Shown in pieces: positions 8,221 to 15,319 of a stretch of 39,222 bases of DNA. The stretch's first letter is position 1; every line of letters starts with the position of its first letter. The position numbers were made by a program, and so were the translations under genes. The DNA comes from Bacillota bacterium. Its GTDB lineage: Bacteria; Bacillota; Clostridia; Oscillospirales; Ruminococcaceae. The DNA is taken from NCBI GenBank assembly GCA_023457355.1, contig JAEWLW010000051.1, positions 1-39,222 of the forward strand, in the 5' to 3' direction. The notes under the pieces were generated by a model. It worked only from the letters and a program-made list of their open reading frames with translations, was not told the DNA's origin and searched no databases.

Positions 8221-9112
8221 AGCCCCCGAATGTCATTAAAGCTACTTTCTAAGTATGATTTAGACAAGTGGTAGTACTGCCTTTTTGTAAAAGCGGCATC
8301 GGAATGTCCCACAATTTCTTTCACTACATAATCTGGAAGATTATGTTCAAAAAGTGTTGTTATGTAGTTATGCCTAAACATATGTGAAGTAATGTTTTCA
8401 ATATTCTCATCAGGATAAGCGGCTTTTAAATCATTTAGCCATCTTCGGTGCATTTTTTTAAAAGAAGTATGTGTATGTGGGAGGCCTGTTGTCTTTTGAG
8501 TGAAAATATAATCATCGTCATGGCCTTTCTTTTGAATTAATAAGGATAAAAGTTTTTCTGGTATGGGTACTGCTCTAAATCCGTTCTCAGTTTTGGGTTC
8601 TTTTATGATTGGTGCATTTTGCTTAAAAGCGATCGCTTTATGTATGTTTAATATCTGTTTATCAAAATCAATGTCATTCCATTGCAAGGCCAATGCCTCT
8701 CCACGACGAATACCAGTATAAAAAAGAGTTAGAAAATAAAGCTGATACTCATGTTCAAAAGCCAAAAGCTTCTCGATAGAGTTTTCCGAAATAGCATTTC
8801 TGCGATTATATTTTGTATTGCTGGGCAAAGTGAGCAACAATGCAGGATTTTTTCAGTATATTCTTGAATCAGTGCATGCCGATATATTTGAGTAATGACA
8901 ACTTTCAGCTTGTGAAGTTGACTTTTTGAGTATCCTTCCGCATTCTTATCGTTAATAACCTTTTGGAGGTTCGCGTATTTTATATCTTGAAAACTCAGCT
9001 GGTGAATGGTGCTTAATAAATTAATGCAGCATTTATAATTCACCTGTGTTGAATATGATATGGCACCCTTGTGGGTTTCCATCCATTCTTGTGCAACTTC
9101 TAAAAATGTCAT
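8214..9112 (-). pseudogene. int: Tyrosine integrase split by a one-base frameshift
   Basis: Site-specific recombinase that would integrate the element into tRNA-Lys. The natural start is ATG at 9112, with AAGGAG eight bases upstream on the minus strand. The N-terminal SAM-like core-binding domain reads MTFLEVAQEWMETHKG and continues to about EYTEK. The frame then shifts in the A6 run (plus-strand T6, 8848-8853). Adding one A restores a continuous protein of about 299 residues through PALLLTLPSNTKYNRRNA. The catalytic half is intact: TGIRRGEALALQW (first Arg), EPKTENGF (Lys region), HMFRHNY (His-x-x-Arg), GHSDAAFTKRQYYH (His and nucleophilic Tyr). It may be a true inactivating mutation or a homopolymer sequencing error. 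If real, the element depends on another recombinase. Confidence 0.85.
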
Positions 9113-9191
9113 GATATGTCTCCTTAAATGTGATAGTGCATCAATAGCGAGTATTATTTTACAACATTCTATAAAAGCGGAGAATAAACCA

Positions 9192-9452
9192 ATGAAAATT
9201 GAAGTATTCAAACTCGCCATATATAATAATCCGACCATAAAGGCGAAGGCGTCCATTACAATTGAAGACGCACTGGCCATAAACGATATAGTTCTTAAAC
9301 AAACCGATAAAGGGAAGTATATCATAAATTTTCCTACAAAGGAAAAACAGGGTGAACGATACAACGTCGTCCACCCTGTTTCTTTAAAAGTACGAAACCA
9401 GATACTTAGTACCATACTTGCAGCATATCTAAATAAGCTGCAGGAGGAATAA
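9192..9452 (+). CDS. SpoVG-family protein
   Basis: An 86-residue relative of SpoVG, a small RNA/DNA-binding regulator first known from Bacillus sporulation and septation. The alignment is apparent by eye: a MKIEVFKLAI start, IKAKASITIEDALAINDIVL matching the ASITLDxxFVVHDIRV segment of SpoVG, INFPTKEK for the (A)MPSK strand, and VVHPVSLKVRNQI for the AHPI...R helix. I prefer ATG 9192 over the longer open frame because GGAG lies nine bases upstream and the extra N-terminus would only mirror the integrase gene. It is the first gene of a plus-strand group leading into parA. SpoVG paralogues are common on mobile elements; the target is unknown. Confidence 0.8.
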   Translation: MKIEVFKLAIYNNPTIKAKASITIEDALAINDIVLKQTDKGKYIINFPTKEKQGERYNVVHPVSLKVRNQILSTILAAYLNKLQEE

Positions 9453-9479
9453 ACCAATACTGACAATGGAGGAAAACAC

Positions 9480-10253
9480 ATGAAAACAATCGCGGTAATC
9501 AACATCAAGGGCGGCGTAGGAAAAACCATTTCAGCCGTCAACATTGGCGCTATCCTCAATGCCCAGGGCAAACGGGTGCTGCTGGTGGATTTAGACGCCC
9601 AGGCCAATGCCACGCAGCTGCTTAACTGTTACGGTAAAGGGGACGGCTCCATTTCAGAGGTTTTTTTAGAAAAAGATTTTCAGGCAGCCAGCGCAATCCT
9701 CAAAACCGATTATGAAAATTTAGACGTGCTGCCTTCCAGCATCAACTTTGCTTTTGCCGAAAGCAAAATTATCGTGGATACTACCCGACAGCAGCAAACC
9801 CGTCTAAAAAAGGCGCTAAAGCAAGTGGCTGCCGAATATGATTATTGCCTGCTGGATTGCCCCCCGAATATCGGCGTAATAACCATTAACGCACTGACCG
9901 CCGCAGATTATGCTATTGTCCCCATTAAGATAGACCAGTTCGCCCTTGACGGGCTGGACTATCTGATCAGTGCCGTTATGGAGATCAAAGAAGAATTTAA
10001 CGAGGACTTACAGTTTCTTGGCTGCTTCGTCACGATGGACAACCTGACCAGCGTAAACAAAGAAATTAAAAAAGTTATGTATCAGCAGCCGATTCTTAAA
10101 ATGTTTGAAACTAGTATCAAACAAAACACCAGAGTTCCGGAAAGCACCTTTGCACAGGCCCCGGTAGTCTTTACAGCGCCCAAGTCGGCCGCCAGCATCA
10201 ACTATACGGCGCTGACACAAGAGCTGCTGCAGCGCATGGAGGGGGTACAGTAA
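9480..10253 (+). CDS. parA: ParA/Soj-type partition ATPase
   Basis: A 257-residue ParA ATPase that moves or positions DNA on the nucleoid together with ParB. The deviant Walker A KGGVGKT is at residues 10-16, Walker A' is VLLVDLDAQANAT (the Asp of the DxD segment), and Walker B-like residues are in YDYCLLDCPPNIG. The short N-terminus, without a DNA-binding extension, is the Soj-like (type Ib) form. GGAGG precedes ATG 9480, and the stop overlaps the parB start by one base. A ParA/ParB pair at the head of an integrative element usually stabilises it while it is extrachromosomal. Confidence 0.93.
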   Translation: MKTIAVINIKGGVGKTISAVNIGAILNAQGKRVLLVDLDAQANATQLLNCYGKGDGSISEVFLEKDFQAASAILKTDYENLDVLPSSINFAFAESKIIVDTTRQQQTRLKKALKQVAAEYDYCLLDCPPNIGVITINALTAADYAIVPIKIDQFALDGLDYLISAVMEIKEEFNEDLQFLGCFVTMDNLTSVNKEIKKVMYQQPILKMFETSIKQNTRVPESTFAQAPVVFTAPKSAASINYTALTQELLQRMEGVQ

Positions 10254-11038
10254 TGGCATTTACGGTCAATAACAAGATGCTGGGCAACATTAGCAAAGTT
10301 GCCGACAACGCCAGCAAGCTTGAAGCCAGCGAAGAATTTCGCCTGGACTATATTCCTTTGGAGAAAATACACCGCAGCGAGAAAAATTTCTTCGGCCTTC
10401 GGGAAATTGAGGACTTAGCGGGCAGCATCGAGCAAAACGGCCTGCAGCATAATATCGTCGTGCGGAAGCTCGACGGCGGTGAATACGAGCTGATTAGCGG
10501 TGAGCGCCGTTTCTGTGCCTATCAGTTGCTGCGTGACCGGTACGGCGACAAATACAAGCTAATCCCGGCCAAGATCACTAAGGCCGATGATGTGGATGCT
10601 GAAATCAGCCTGATTCACGCCAATACCGACGTTCGCCAGCTGACGCCTGCCGAGCAGCTGCAGAGCGTGGAGCGCCTAAAGGCGCTGTATGAGATTAAAA
10701 GGCAGCGCGGCGAAAAGATCAGCGGCAGGCTGCGGGAACGTCTGGCTGCTGATTTAAGGCTGTCTGTCGGGCAGGTGGGAAACCTTGAAAACATTTCTGC
10801 CAATCTGGACGATGAAAACAAGGCACGGTTCATGGCCGGTGAAATGAGCGTGCCGCAGGCGTTGGCGCTGGTGAAAGATAAGCCGGTGACAGACATGTCA
10901 CCGCCGCCGAAACCGAAAGAATTTGTGCGGTATAAGTTCCCCACCGCTGCCATTGAACAGTATTTTTCAGGCATGAACAAAAAAGAGATCGAAAAACAGA
11001 TCAACGATATTTTGCAGCAGTATTTTGAAAGCCGGTGA
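10253..11038 (+). CDS. parB: ParB/Spo0J-type DNA-binding partition protein
   Basis: A 261-residue ParB-family protein. The ParB/sulfiredoxin-fold N-domain runs from about residue 30 and includes GLQHNIVVRKL and the nucleotide-binding motif ISGERRFCAYQLL. The central region has HANTDVRQLTPAEQLQSVERL and a helix-turn-helix with LAADLRLSVGQVGNLENIS. A C-terminal dimerisation region follows (KKEIEKQINDILQQYF). Two copies of the region's 16-bp palindrome touch this gene. One lies inside it at 10886-10901; the other (11035-11050) contains its TGA stop. This placement makes ParB the first candidate to bind that palindrome, but nothing in the protein proves it. Confidence 0.9.
   Translation: MAFTVNNKMLGNISKVADNASKLEASEEFRLDYIPLEKIHRSEKNFFGLREIEDLAGSIEQNGLQHNIVVRKLDGGEYELISGERRFCAYQLLRDRYGDKYKLIPAKITKADDVDAEISLIHANTDVRQLTPAEQLQSVERLKALYEIKRQRGEKISGRLRERLAADLRLSVGQVGNLENISANLDDENKARFMAGEMSVPQALALVKDKPVTDMSPPPKPKEFVRYKFPTAAIEQYFSGMNKKEIEKQINDILQQYFESR
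10885..10902. repeat. Palindrome copy 1 (GTGACA-GACA-TGTCAC), inside parB
   Basis: Nine-base arms, GGTGACA paired through TGTCACC, with spacer GACA-type centre. It is the only copy well inside a coding region, encoding VTDMS of ParB. Confidence 0.7.
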
Positions 11039-11054
11039 CAGAAATGTCACCGGC
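11031..11054. repeat. Palindrome copy 2 (GTGACA-GAAA-TGTCAC)
   Basis: Perfect 10-bp arms (GCCGGTGACA, 11031-11040; TGTCACCGGC, 11045-11054) around GAAA. It holds the parB stop codon, and its right end is 16 bases before the next start, directly ahead of the AGGAAGG ribosome site. Confidence 0.8.
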
Positions 11055-11070
11055 AGGAAGGACAGATATT

Positions 11071-11289
11071 ATGAACACACCAGAAAAATTAATGTCGCTT
11101 GAAGCATTGAAAGATTTGCTATCTGAGCAGTGGAGCAATAATTCCTGCCTTGGTTACCTGCTGGCAGCTCTTGAAGATTTGGAATACTCCGAAAATGAGA
11201 TTCAGAACATTGTATTTGCCACTCAATCAAATTTTAACAGCATGACAACCAAAGAGGCGGCAGATTATTACTGCCAGAGTCGGTATTGA
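11071..11289 (+). CDS. Small hypothetical protein
   Basis: A 72-residue acidic, helical protein of unknown function. ATG 11071 follows an AGGAAGG site. The frame can be extended upstream to a GTG at 11035, but that GTG is part of the palindrome and the extra residues carry no protein signal. It lies 16 bases after palindrome copy 2 and is followed by degenerate copy 3, so it forms a unit with parA-parB. Its C-terminus reads SMTTKEAADYYCQSRY. I recognise no family. Confidence 0.65.
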   Translation: MNTPEKLMSLEALKDLLSEQWSNNSCLGYLLAALEDLEYSENEIQNIVFATQSNFNSMTTKEAADYYCQSRY

Positions 11290-11291
11290 TC

Positions 11292-11530
11292 GTGACAGAA
11301 ATGGCACCGCCTGCCGTTCGGTAAAGAGCGCCCAGTTTTTCAGCCGGAATGACGTCCGCAAAAGCATCCGATTTTTGGACGTTATTCCGGACACGATTAG
11401 GAATGTCAAAAGCCTCACAAATCTGATTGCAAAGCCAATATTTTGTTACTAACTCGGACGCGATTTTAGACGCAAATTTTGCGATTTTGCGTCCAGAAAA
11501 GCGTCCGGAATTTCCGGGCATTTTCGCCTA
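11292..11530. repeat. Long direct repeat, copy 1 (iteron-bearing)
   Basis: It begins with a degenerate palindrome (GTGACA-GAAA-TGGCAC, 11292-11307), then a GGTAAAGAGCGCCCAGTTTT block. It carries two iteron-like 18-mers: ACGTCCGCAAAAGCATCC at 11352-11369 and GCGTCCAGAAAAGCGTCC at 11489-11506. It ends at a TTTTCGCC block. Copy 2 starts 264 bases later with the same order of blocks. Within each 18-mer the two CGTCC half-sites are exactly 12 bases apart. Confidence 0.8.
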
Positions 11531-11555
11531 AATGGATTCAGCCCAGAGCAAGGCA

Positions 11556-11795
11556 ATGACAGTAATGGCACTGGTTGCGCGCCGGTAAAGAACGCCCAGT
11601 TTTCAACTTGAATTGCGTCCGGAAAAGCGTCCGATTTTTGGACGACATTTCAGACGCTGCTGATAGCGCCAAAAGTCTTATTTAGCTGATTATAAAGCCA
11701 ATATTCCGGCTTTGATTTCGACGTGTTTTTGGACGCAAAATTGACGGTAGTGCGTCCAAAAAAGCGTCGGGATTTTCAGGACGTTTTTCGCCCAA
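11556..11795. repeat. Long direct repeat, copy 2 (iteron-bearing)
   Basis: Same block order as copy 1: a degenerate palindrome (ATGACA-GTAA-TGGCAC, 11556-11571), then GGTAAAGAACGCCCAGTTTT. The 18-mers are GCGTCCGGAAAAGCGTCC (11615-11632) and GCGTCCAAAAAAGCGTCG (11752-11769). The distance between the two 18-mers is 137 bases, identical to copy 1. The middle (TTATAAAGCCAATATT) also matches copy 1. Confidence 0.8.
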
Positions 11796-11924
11796 ATTCG
11801 CGCGGCTTGTCGAAGCTGATTCCAACGGTGGCGCGAAATGGCCAATAGGCCTGAAATGGCGCGGGCGGTGAGTGCTTTCCGATGTCCAGTCAACTAGACA
11901 ATCCTATATGATAACATCTGCCTC

Positions 11925-12117
11925 CTAAATAACGTCCGGAAAAGCGTCCGTAAAAACAACAGTTTTTCGGACGCTTTTGTAGACGTTTTTGGCAGAGGCT
12001 AACACTTGAATTATCTGATTATAATAACAAAAACGGGCTGCTGAATTAGACGTAATTTCGGACGTACTTTTAAGGCGTTCTCGTCCAAAAAAGCGTCCGC
12101 TTTTTCGCCCGAAAAAC
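11925..12117. repeat. Long direct repeat, copy 3 (lacks the left part)
   Basis: Contains ACGTCCGGAAAAGCGTCC (11932-11949) and TCGTCCAAAAAAGCGTCC (12081-12098), 149 bases apart, and a closing TTTTTCGCCC block. The palindrome and GGTAAAGA block of the other copies are missing. It ends 10 bases before the ribosome site of the next gene. Bases 11796-11924, between copies 2 and 3, show nothing I can name. Confidence 0.7.
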
Positions 12118-12141
12118 AGGCCGTGGGAAGGAGAAAAAACG

Positions 12142-12675
12142 GTGCAGAATCCAGACGAAAAAACAGTTAATGAAATTGACCGATTAAAGAAAAAATGCAA
12201 CACACAGATTGACCATATTAAAAAGTTGCAAAAGCAGCTTGAACAAGCCAAAAATTCACTGGAAGAATGCAAGAAAAACGTCGAAGAAAACGCCCAAAAA
12301 GACAGCCAGCAGGCAGACGCTTTTACGGGCGATATTCCGGACGTCTTTTCTTTATCCGGCCTATTGTTCCGGCAGACATTTATAGCATCCGTGATACAAG
12401 GGGCCTTATTGGATGACCGTAAAAGTGACCTGAAAAAGCGTCTGTATAAAAGTCTGGAATATGCTGTGTTAATGCCGGTTTTAGAGGAATGCTGCAGCGC
12501 AAACGGCGTCCGGATCAGCGCCCAGAAAATCGCCCAAAATTGGGCTGATTTAGGACTGCTGATCCGGGACGGCCGGGGCAAGATTACCTATACCTTTAGA
12601 GCGGACGGATCGTCTGTCCGTGTCGTGCGGGTTAATCAAGCGGCGCTGCAGCTCATTTCGGAGGCGCTGCCATGA
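12142..12675 (+). CDS. Coiled-coil protein with C-terminal winged-helix-like domain
   Basis: A 177-residue protein of unknown family starting at GTG 12142, with GGAAGGAG just upstream. Residues ~10-55 are a heptad-patterned coiled coil (IDRLKKKCNTQIDHIKKLQ). The C-terminal ~65 residues (VRISAQKIAQNWADLGLLI, then YTFRADGSSVRVVRV) look like a small winged-helix unit of the type that ends some plasmid helicase/primase proteins. The next gene's product has the same pattern, so the two are probably paralogous. Sitting immediately beside the iteron-like repeats, it is a plausible DNA-binding replication or copy-control protein; that is inference from position only. Confidence 0.6.
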   Translation: MQNPDEKTVNEIDRLKKKCNTQIDHIKKLQKQLEQAKNSLEECKKNVEENAQKDSQQADAFTGDIPDVFSLSGLLFRQTFIASVIQGALLDDRKSDLKKRLYKSLEYAVLMPVLEECCSANGVRISAQKIAQNWADLGLLIRDGRGKITYTFRADGSSVRVVRVNQAALQLISEALP

Positions 12676-12974
12676 TTGAAACTTATGTGCAGGAGTTTCT
12701 GGCTGTTGTCACTTACCTGATCCAGCACGACAAAGGCCGAATAAAAAACAATGTGCTGATCGTGGAAAAATCGCTTGTCTGCCAGCTTTTAGACCGCAAT
12801 ATGTATGAACCGGCCGACAGCAAGCTTGCTGTATGGCGCGGCCTTGGGTGGATTCAAACGGAACCGAAGCGATTTACTAAGCGAATCATGCTGGAGGGCA
12901 TTACCACACGGGCTTTGCAAATAGACTTAGAGGCCTATAGCATGCTACAAAAAATTGGTTCAAAACAGCCTTAA
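12672..12974 (+). CDS. Small winged-helix-like protein, related to the preceding C-terminus
   Basis: A 100-residue product starting by ATGA overlap with the upstream stop. The segment KLAVWRGLGWIQTEPKRFTK followed by RIMLEGITTRALQIDLEAYSML parallels the end of the upstream protein (KIAQNWADLGLLI, then VRVVRVNQAALQLI): the same W-x-x-LG core, the same basic beta strand and the same closing helix. No enzyme motif is present. A nucleic-acid-binding partner of the upstream protein is the most economical idea. The function is not known. Confidence 0.55.
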   Translation: MIETYVQEFLAVVTYLIQHDKGRIKNNVLIVEKSLVCQLLDRNMYEPADSKLAVWRGLGWIQTEPKRFTKRIMLEGITTRALQIDLEAYSMLQKIGSKQP

Positions 12975-12975
12975 A

Positions 12976-13021
12976 TTGACGGTCAAAATGATAAAAACAC
13001 TCTTGCAAATTTGACCGTCAA
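12976..13021. repeat. Inverted repeat of TTGAC-N-GTCAA palindromes
   Basis: TTGACGGTCAAA (12976-12987) and its exact reverse complement TTTGACCGTCAA (13010-13021), 34 bases apart centre to centre. Each arm is itself a near palindrome. It begins just after the stop of the preceding gene. Possible operator pair. Confidence 0.6.
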
Positions 13022-13075
13022 CAAACCCGCATCAGAATCAACAAAACCCGGCGAATTTGCCCGTATCCATAATAG

Positions 13076-13101
13076 GCTATAAATACATATGTATTTATAG
13101 C
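13076..13101. repeat. Perfect 26-bp AT-rich palindrome
   Basis: GCTATAAATACAT and its reverse complement, with no spacer. A related, imperfect sequence (TTGCTATGGG...GTGTTTATAGC) recurs at 13177-13203. AT-rich perfect palindromes of this kind are frequent at replication origins. Confidence 0.65.
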
Positions 13102-13205
13102 AATTTTAATAATGAGCAAATATGTCATTGGTGCGACATGCTAATGGAGCGCAAATGGTATTTGCCATTATAAATTGCTATGGGTATATATGTGTTTATA
13201 GCCGG

Positions 13206-13241
13206 GGCGGGCATTGTGACAGATATGGCACAATGCCCGCC
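13206..13241. repeat. Palindrome copy with 13-bp arms (GTGACA-GATA-TGGCAC)
   Basis: Arms GGCGGGCATTGTG (13206-13218) and CACAATGCCCGCC (13229-13241) are perfectly complementary. The core 16-mer at 13216-13231 has one mismatch to the family consensus. No T run follows. Confidence 0.75.
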
Positions 13242-13247
13242 CTACAT

Positions 13248-13279
13248 GTCAAGAGGGAGCTGTAAGCCTCCCTCTTGAC
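13248..13279. repeat. 12-bp-stem hairpin
   Basis: GTCAAGAGGGAG (13248-13259) and CTCCCTCTTGAC (13268-13279). It sits between two GTGACA palindromes in the 12975-13359 gap; a G-rich tract (13288-13310) follows. Confidence 0.65.
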
Positions 13280-13314
13280 GCGTAAGTGGGGGGTGAGGGG
13301 AGGGGATGGGAGCC

Positions 13315-13330
13315 GTGACAGAAATGTCAC
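13315..13330. repeat. Palindrome copy (GTGACA-GAAA-TGTCAC)
   Basis: Perfect core, 29 bases before the next start and just ahead of its AAAGGGG ribosome site. Confidence 0.75.
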
Positions 13331-13359
13331 GCTCTTTTGGAAAGGGGAAAGACATTGAA

Positions 13360-13884
13360 ATGAGTATACAAAAACTTAAAAAATCAGGTATAATATTTGA
13401 ACCGGAAACTTGGGTCGTTATTGTTACTAGAGGCTCAAATCAAACCCAAGTGCTCACAAAAGACAATTATCGTGTTAGTGCCGAGATTAGTAACGGTTTT
13501 ATTTTTAGCCCTACTTATGAGCAAAAAATTTCCCGTGGGGCTATTGTTCAGGTTATTCAAACGAAAGAATTCCACGATGAACGCTATTTCAAATTCAAGG
13601 ATATACACGGGGAAGAATTTTCTTATTATGTTCCCAGGCGGAATCTAGTACATATACGCAATAATCTGGCCGTTGATATTTTGGCATTGGCTTTAATCAT
13701 AATGCTCAGTATGCAGGCAGATGGATTCTTAGGATTATCGCAATACGTGTGGTTGACTTTTTTACTGTGCGGGGCATTGACCCGGGCTTTCTTTGAACCA
13801 TTGTTATTCCTTAAAGAATTGCTTCAGCTTGCTTATAAGCGTATAAAACAATGTCGTGACAGAAATGTCACGCCCTTGTTATGA
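13360..13884 (+). CDS. Hypothetical membrane protein
   Basis: A 174-residue product with ATG at 13360 and an AAAGGGG site at 13341-13347. The frame opens earlier, but the upstream part only translates palindrome DNA. Residues 1-105 are soluble and beta-rich (WVVIVTRGSNQTQVL, FKFKDIHGEEFSYYVP). Two hydrophobic segments follow at about 113-130 and 138-155. The last residues (CRDRNVTPLL) are translated through the next palindrome copy, so the stop lies just beyond it. No family recognised. It precedes the YdjM-like gene by 15 bases. Confidence 0.6.
   Translation: MSIQKLKKSGIIFEPETWVVIVTRGSNQTQVLTKDNYRVSAEISNGFIFSPTYEQKISRGAIVQVIQTKEFHDERYFKFKDIHGEEFSYYVPRRNLVHIRNNLAVDILALALIIMLSMQADGFLGLSQYVWLTFLLCGALTRAFFEPLLFLKELLQLAYKRIKQCRDRNVTPLL
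13855..13872. repeat. Palindrome copy (GTGACA-GAAA-TGTCAC) across a gene end
   Basis: Seven-base arms (CGTGACA/TGTCACG). It forms the last codons of the upstream gene and lies 27 bases before the next start. Confidence 0.75.
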
Positions 13885-13899
13885 GAGAGGAAAATAAAA

Positions 13900-14373
13900 T
13901 TGACTGGAAAAACACATTTGGCTGGCGGGGTACTTGCCGGGGCCTACATTGCAAACAGCCTGCAACTGGACATTGTAAATTCAGCCGGGGTTATCACGAT
14001 AAGCGCGATTGCGGCCCTGTTCCCGGACATAGATACCTCAACCAGCAAGATCGGGCTAAAGGTTAAGCCGCTATCATCATTGATCAATCATGTGTTTGGG
14101 CATCGGAAACTGTTTCATGCGCCCTTGGTGTATCTCCTGATTGCAGCGGCACTTTACAACGCATTGCCGCTTAAATTAAGCCTGAGCATAGCAGGCGGTA
14201 TCGGTTCTCATTTGCTGCTGGATAGCATCACCCGCCAGGGTATCCCCTGGCTGTATCCGTTCAAGAGGGAGAGCATAGGCTTTTCCCCTATCCGGGCCGG
14301 TGGTGTATTCGATTGGCTTCTGTGTTACGGCCTTTTAGGATTGTCCGCGTATGTGATTAACCTGAAAATCTAG
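13900..14373 (+). CDS. YdjM-type membrane-bound metal-dependent hydrolase
   Basis: A 157-residue membrane protein of the YdjM/inner-membrane hydrolase family (PF04307 type). Signatures are the N-terminal TGKTHLAGG (His in a GxTHxxxG motif), AALFPDIDTSTSKIG (Asp-Ile-Asp metal-ligand motif), HVFGHRKLFHAPL (His-Arg motif) and GGIGSHLLLDSITRQGI near residue 110. Three or four hydrophobic helices separate them. Some relatives act on phospholipid or are induced by DNA damage; the substrate is not known. The start is TTG at 13900, with AGAGAGGAAA upstream. The stop abuts the next palindrome copy. Confidence 0.8.
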   Translation: MTGKTHLAGGVLAGAYIANSLQLDIVNSAGVITISAIAALFPDIDTSTSKIGLKVKPLSSLINHVFGHRKLFHAPLVYLLIAAALYNALPLKLSLSIAGGIGSHLLLDSITRQGIPWLYPFKRESIGFSPIRAGGVFDWLLCYGLLGLSAYVINLKI

Positions 14374-14398
14374 GCCGGTGACACGAATGTCACCGGCC
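14373..14398. repeat. Palindrome copy (GTGACA-CGAA-TGTCAC)
   Basis: Perfect 11-bp arms: GGCCGGTGACA and TGTCACCGGCC. It starts at the stop codon of the YdjM-like gene. The flank (GGCCG/CGGCC) differs from other copies but is still self-complementary. Confidence 0.8.
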
Positions 14399-14452
14399 AC
14401 AAAATTGTAACTTATAAGCTTTGCGTTATGCTAAAAATATTGTCATGATTTT

Positions 14453-15319
14453 TTATATCTTTTCCGCATAAACCATTCGCTCAATTGGCGACGTGGAAAG
14501 TTTTCGCCCGGTAGGATTTATATATTTTTCTTCCATTTCTTCGTAACCTAAGTCCTCAATTATCCGCCAACCATACTTTTTTAAATAGCCTGGCCATATT
14601 TCCGGTTCCATTCCAAAAATCCAAATCTTTCTTCTTACATAATTGTCGTATCCTTTTTCCCAGACATCTGCGTTCCGTCCAGTAAGAAAATCTTTGCAAA
14701 TATATGTAAAAGCGATACGACTGCCACAAACCGCCTTGGCCAAAAAATCAAAGATTGATTGAATACCCGCATTGGTCAAATACTGAGTAACACCCTCCCA
14801 TATGAAAAAGGTGCGTTTCTCATAAGAATAACCAAGTGAGCTTAGTATAGTGCTTAGATCATCGCGGTCAAAGTCAATCGAAGCGAAGTTAACATGGGCG
14901 GGAATGTCTTTAAAAATCTTTAGCAGTTGTTTTTGTTTGGTTTTAATGGTTTCGGGTTGGTCTACTTCCCAAATCGGAATGGCGGAAAGACCTTCTAAGC
15001 GATATGATCTGGTATCGAATCCTGCACCCAGATTAACTACCATATCGATCTGGCTAATCGAATCAATTAGTTTTTCATCTATATAACGCTTCCTGCACAT
15101 GATATCTCCCCAAATACCTGGGGATTCTTCTTCGCTTGTTTGAATCATCCAGTTCCTTACAGAATCTAGCTGCATCTGCCCAACAATACCTTTCATGCTG
15201 GACGGTAGAATTTGATAGGCTAAGTCATCTTTAATGATACGTTCCTTTTTCGGAAAGAATTGCTCAATTGCAACCATTAGGGTTGGGCTTGATCCTGTTT
15301 GAGCTGCGGCCTTTGCCAT
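14453..15319 (-). CDS. Class I SAM-dependent methyltransferase (LCM/TIGR00027 type)
   Basis: A 288-residue methyltransferase of the leucine-carboxyl-methyltransferase-like family often annotated TIGR00027. Motif I is VVNLGAGFDTRSYRL (SAM-binding glycine loop), followed by IWEVDQPETIKTKQ (acidic residue for ribose) and FFIWEGVTQYL (the family's EGV-x-x-YL motif). AAAGGAGAG precedes ATG 15319 on the minus strand. It is the only intact minus-strand gene inside the element, so it is probably an inserted cargo gene with its own promoter. It is flanked by a palindrome copy on each side. Relatives include secondary-metabolite O-methyltransferases; the substrate is unknown. Confidence 0.85.
   Translation of the reverse strand: MAKAAAQTGSSPTLMVAIEQFFPKKERIIKDDLAYQILPSSMKGIVGQMQLDSVRNWMIQTSEEESPGIWGDIMCRKRYIDEKLIDSISQIDMVVNLGAGFDTRSYRLEGLSAIPIWEVDQPETIKTKQKQLLKIFKDIPAHVNFASIDFDRDDLSTILSSLGYSYEKRTFFIWEGVTQYLTNAGIQSIFDFLAKAVCGSRIAFTYICKDFLTGRNADVWEKGYDNYVRRKIWIFGMEPEIWPGYLKKYGWRIIEDLGYEEMEEKYINPTGRKLSTSPIERMVYAEKI

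Noticed and set aside
9113..9613. Minus-strand extension of the integrase N-terminal frame
   Set aside because: The extra 160 residues are the mirror of the SpoVG-like and parA genes; ATG 9112 with AAGGAG is the natural start.
11234..11521. Minus-strand frame across repeat copy 1
   Set aside because: No ribosome site; similarity to the other copies is explained by the DNA repeats. Kept only as an alternative reading in the finding.
11925..12581. 218-residue minus-strand frame
   Set aside because: Covers repeat copy 3 and the antisense of the 12142 gene; low-complexity Ser/Phe composition typical of a shadow frame.
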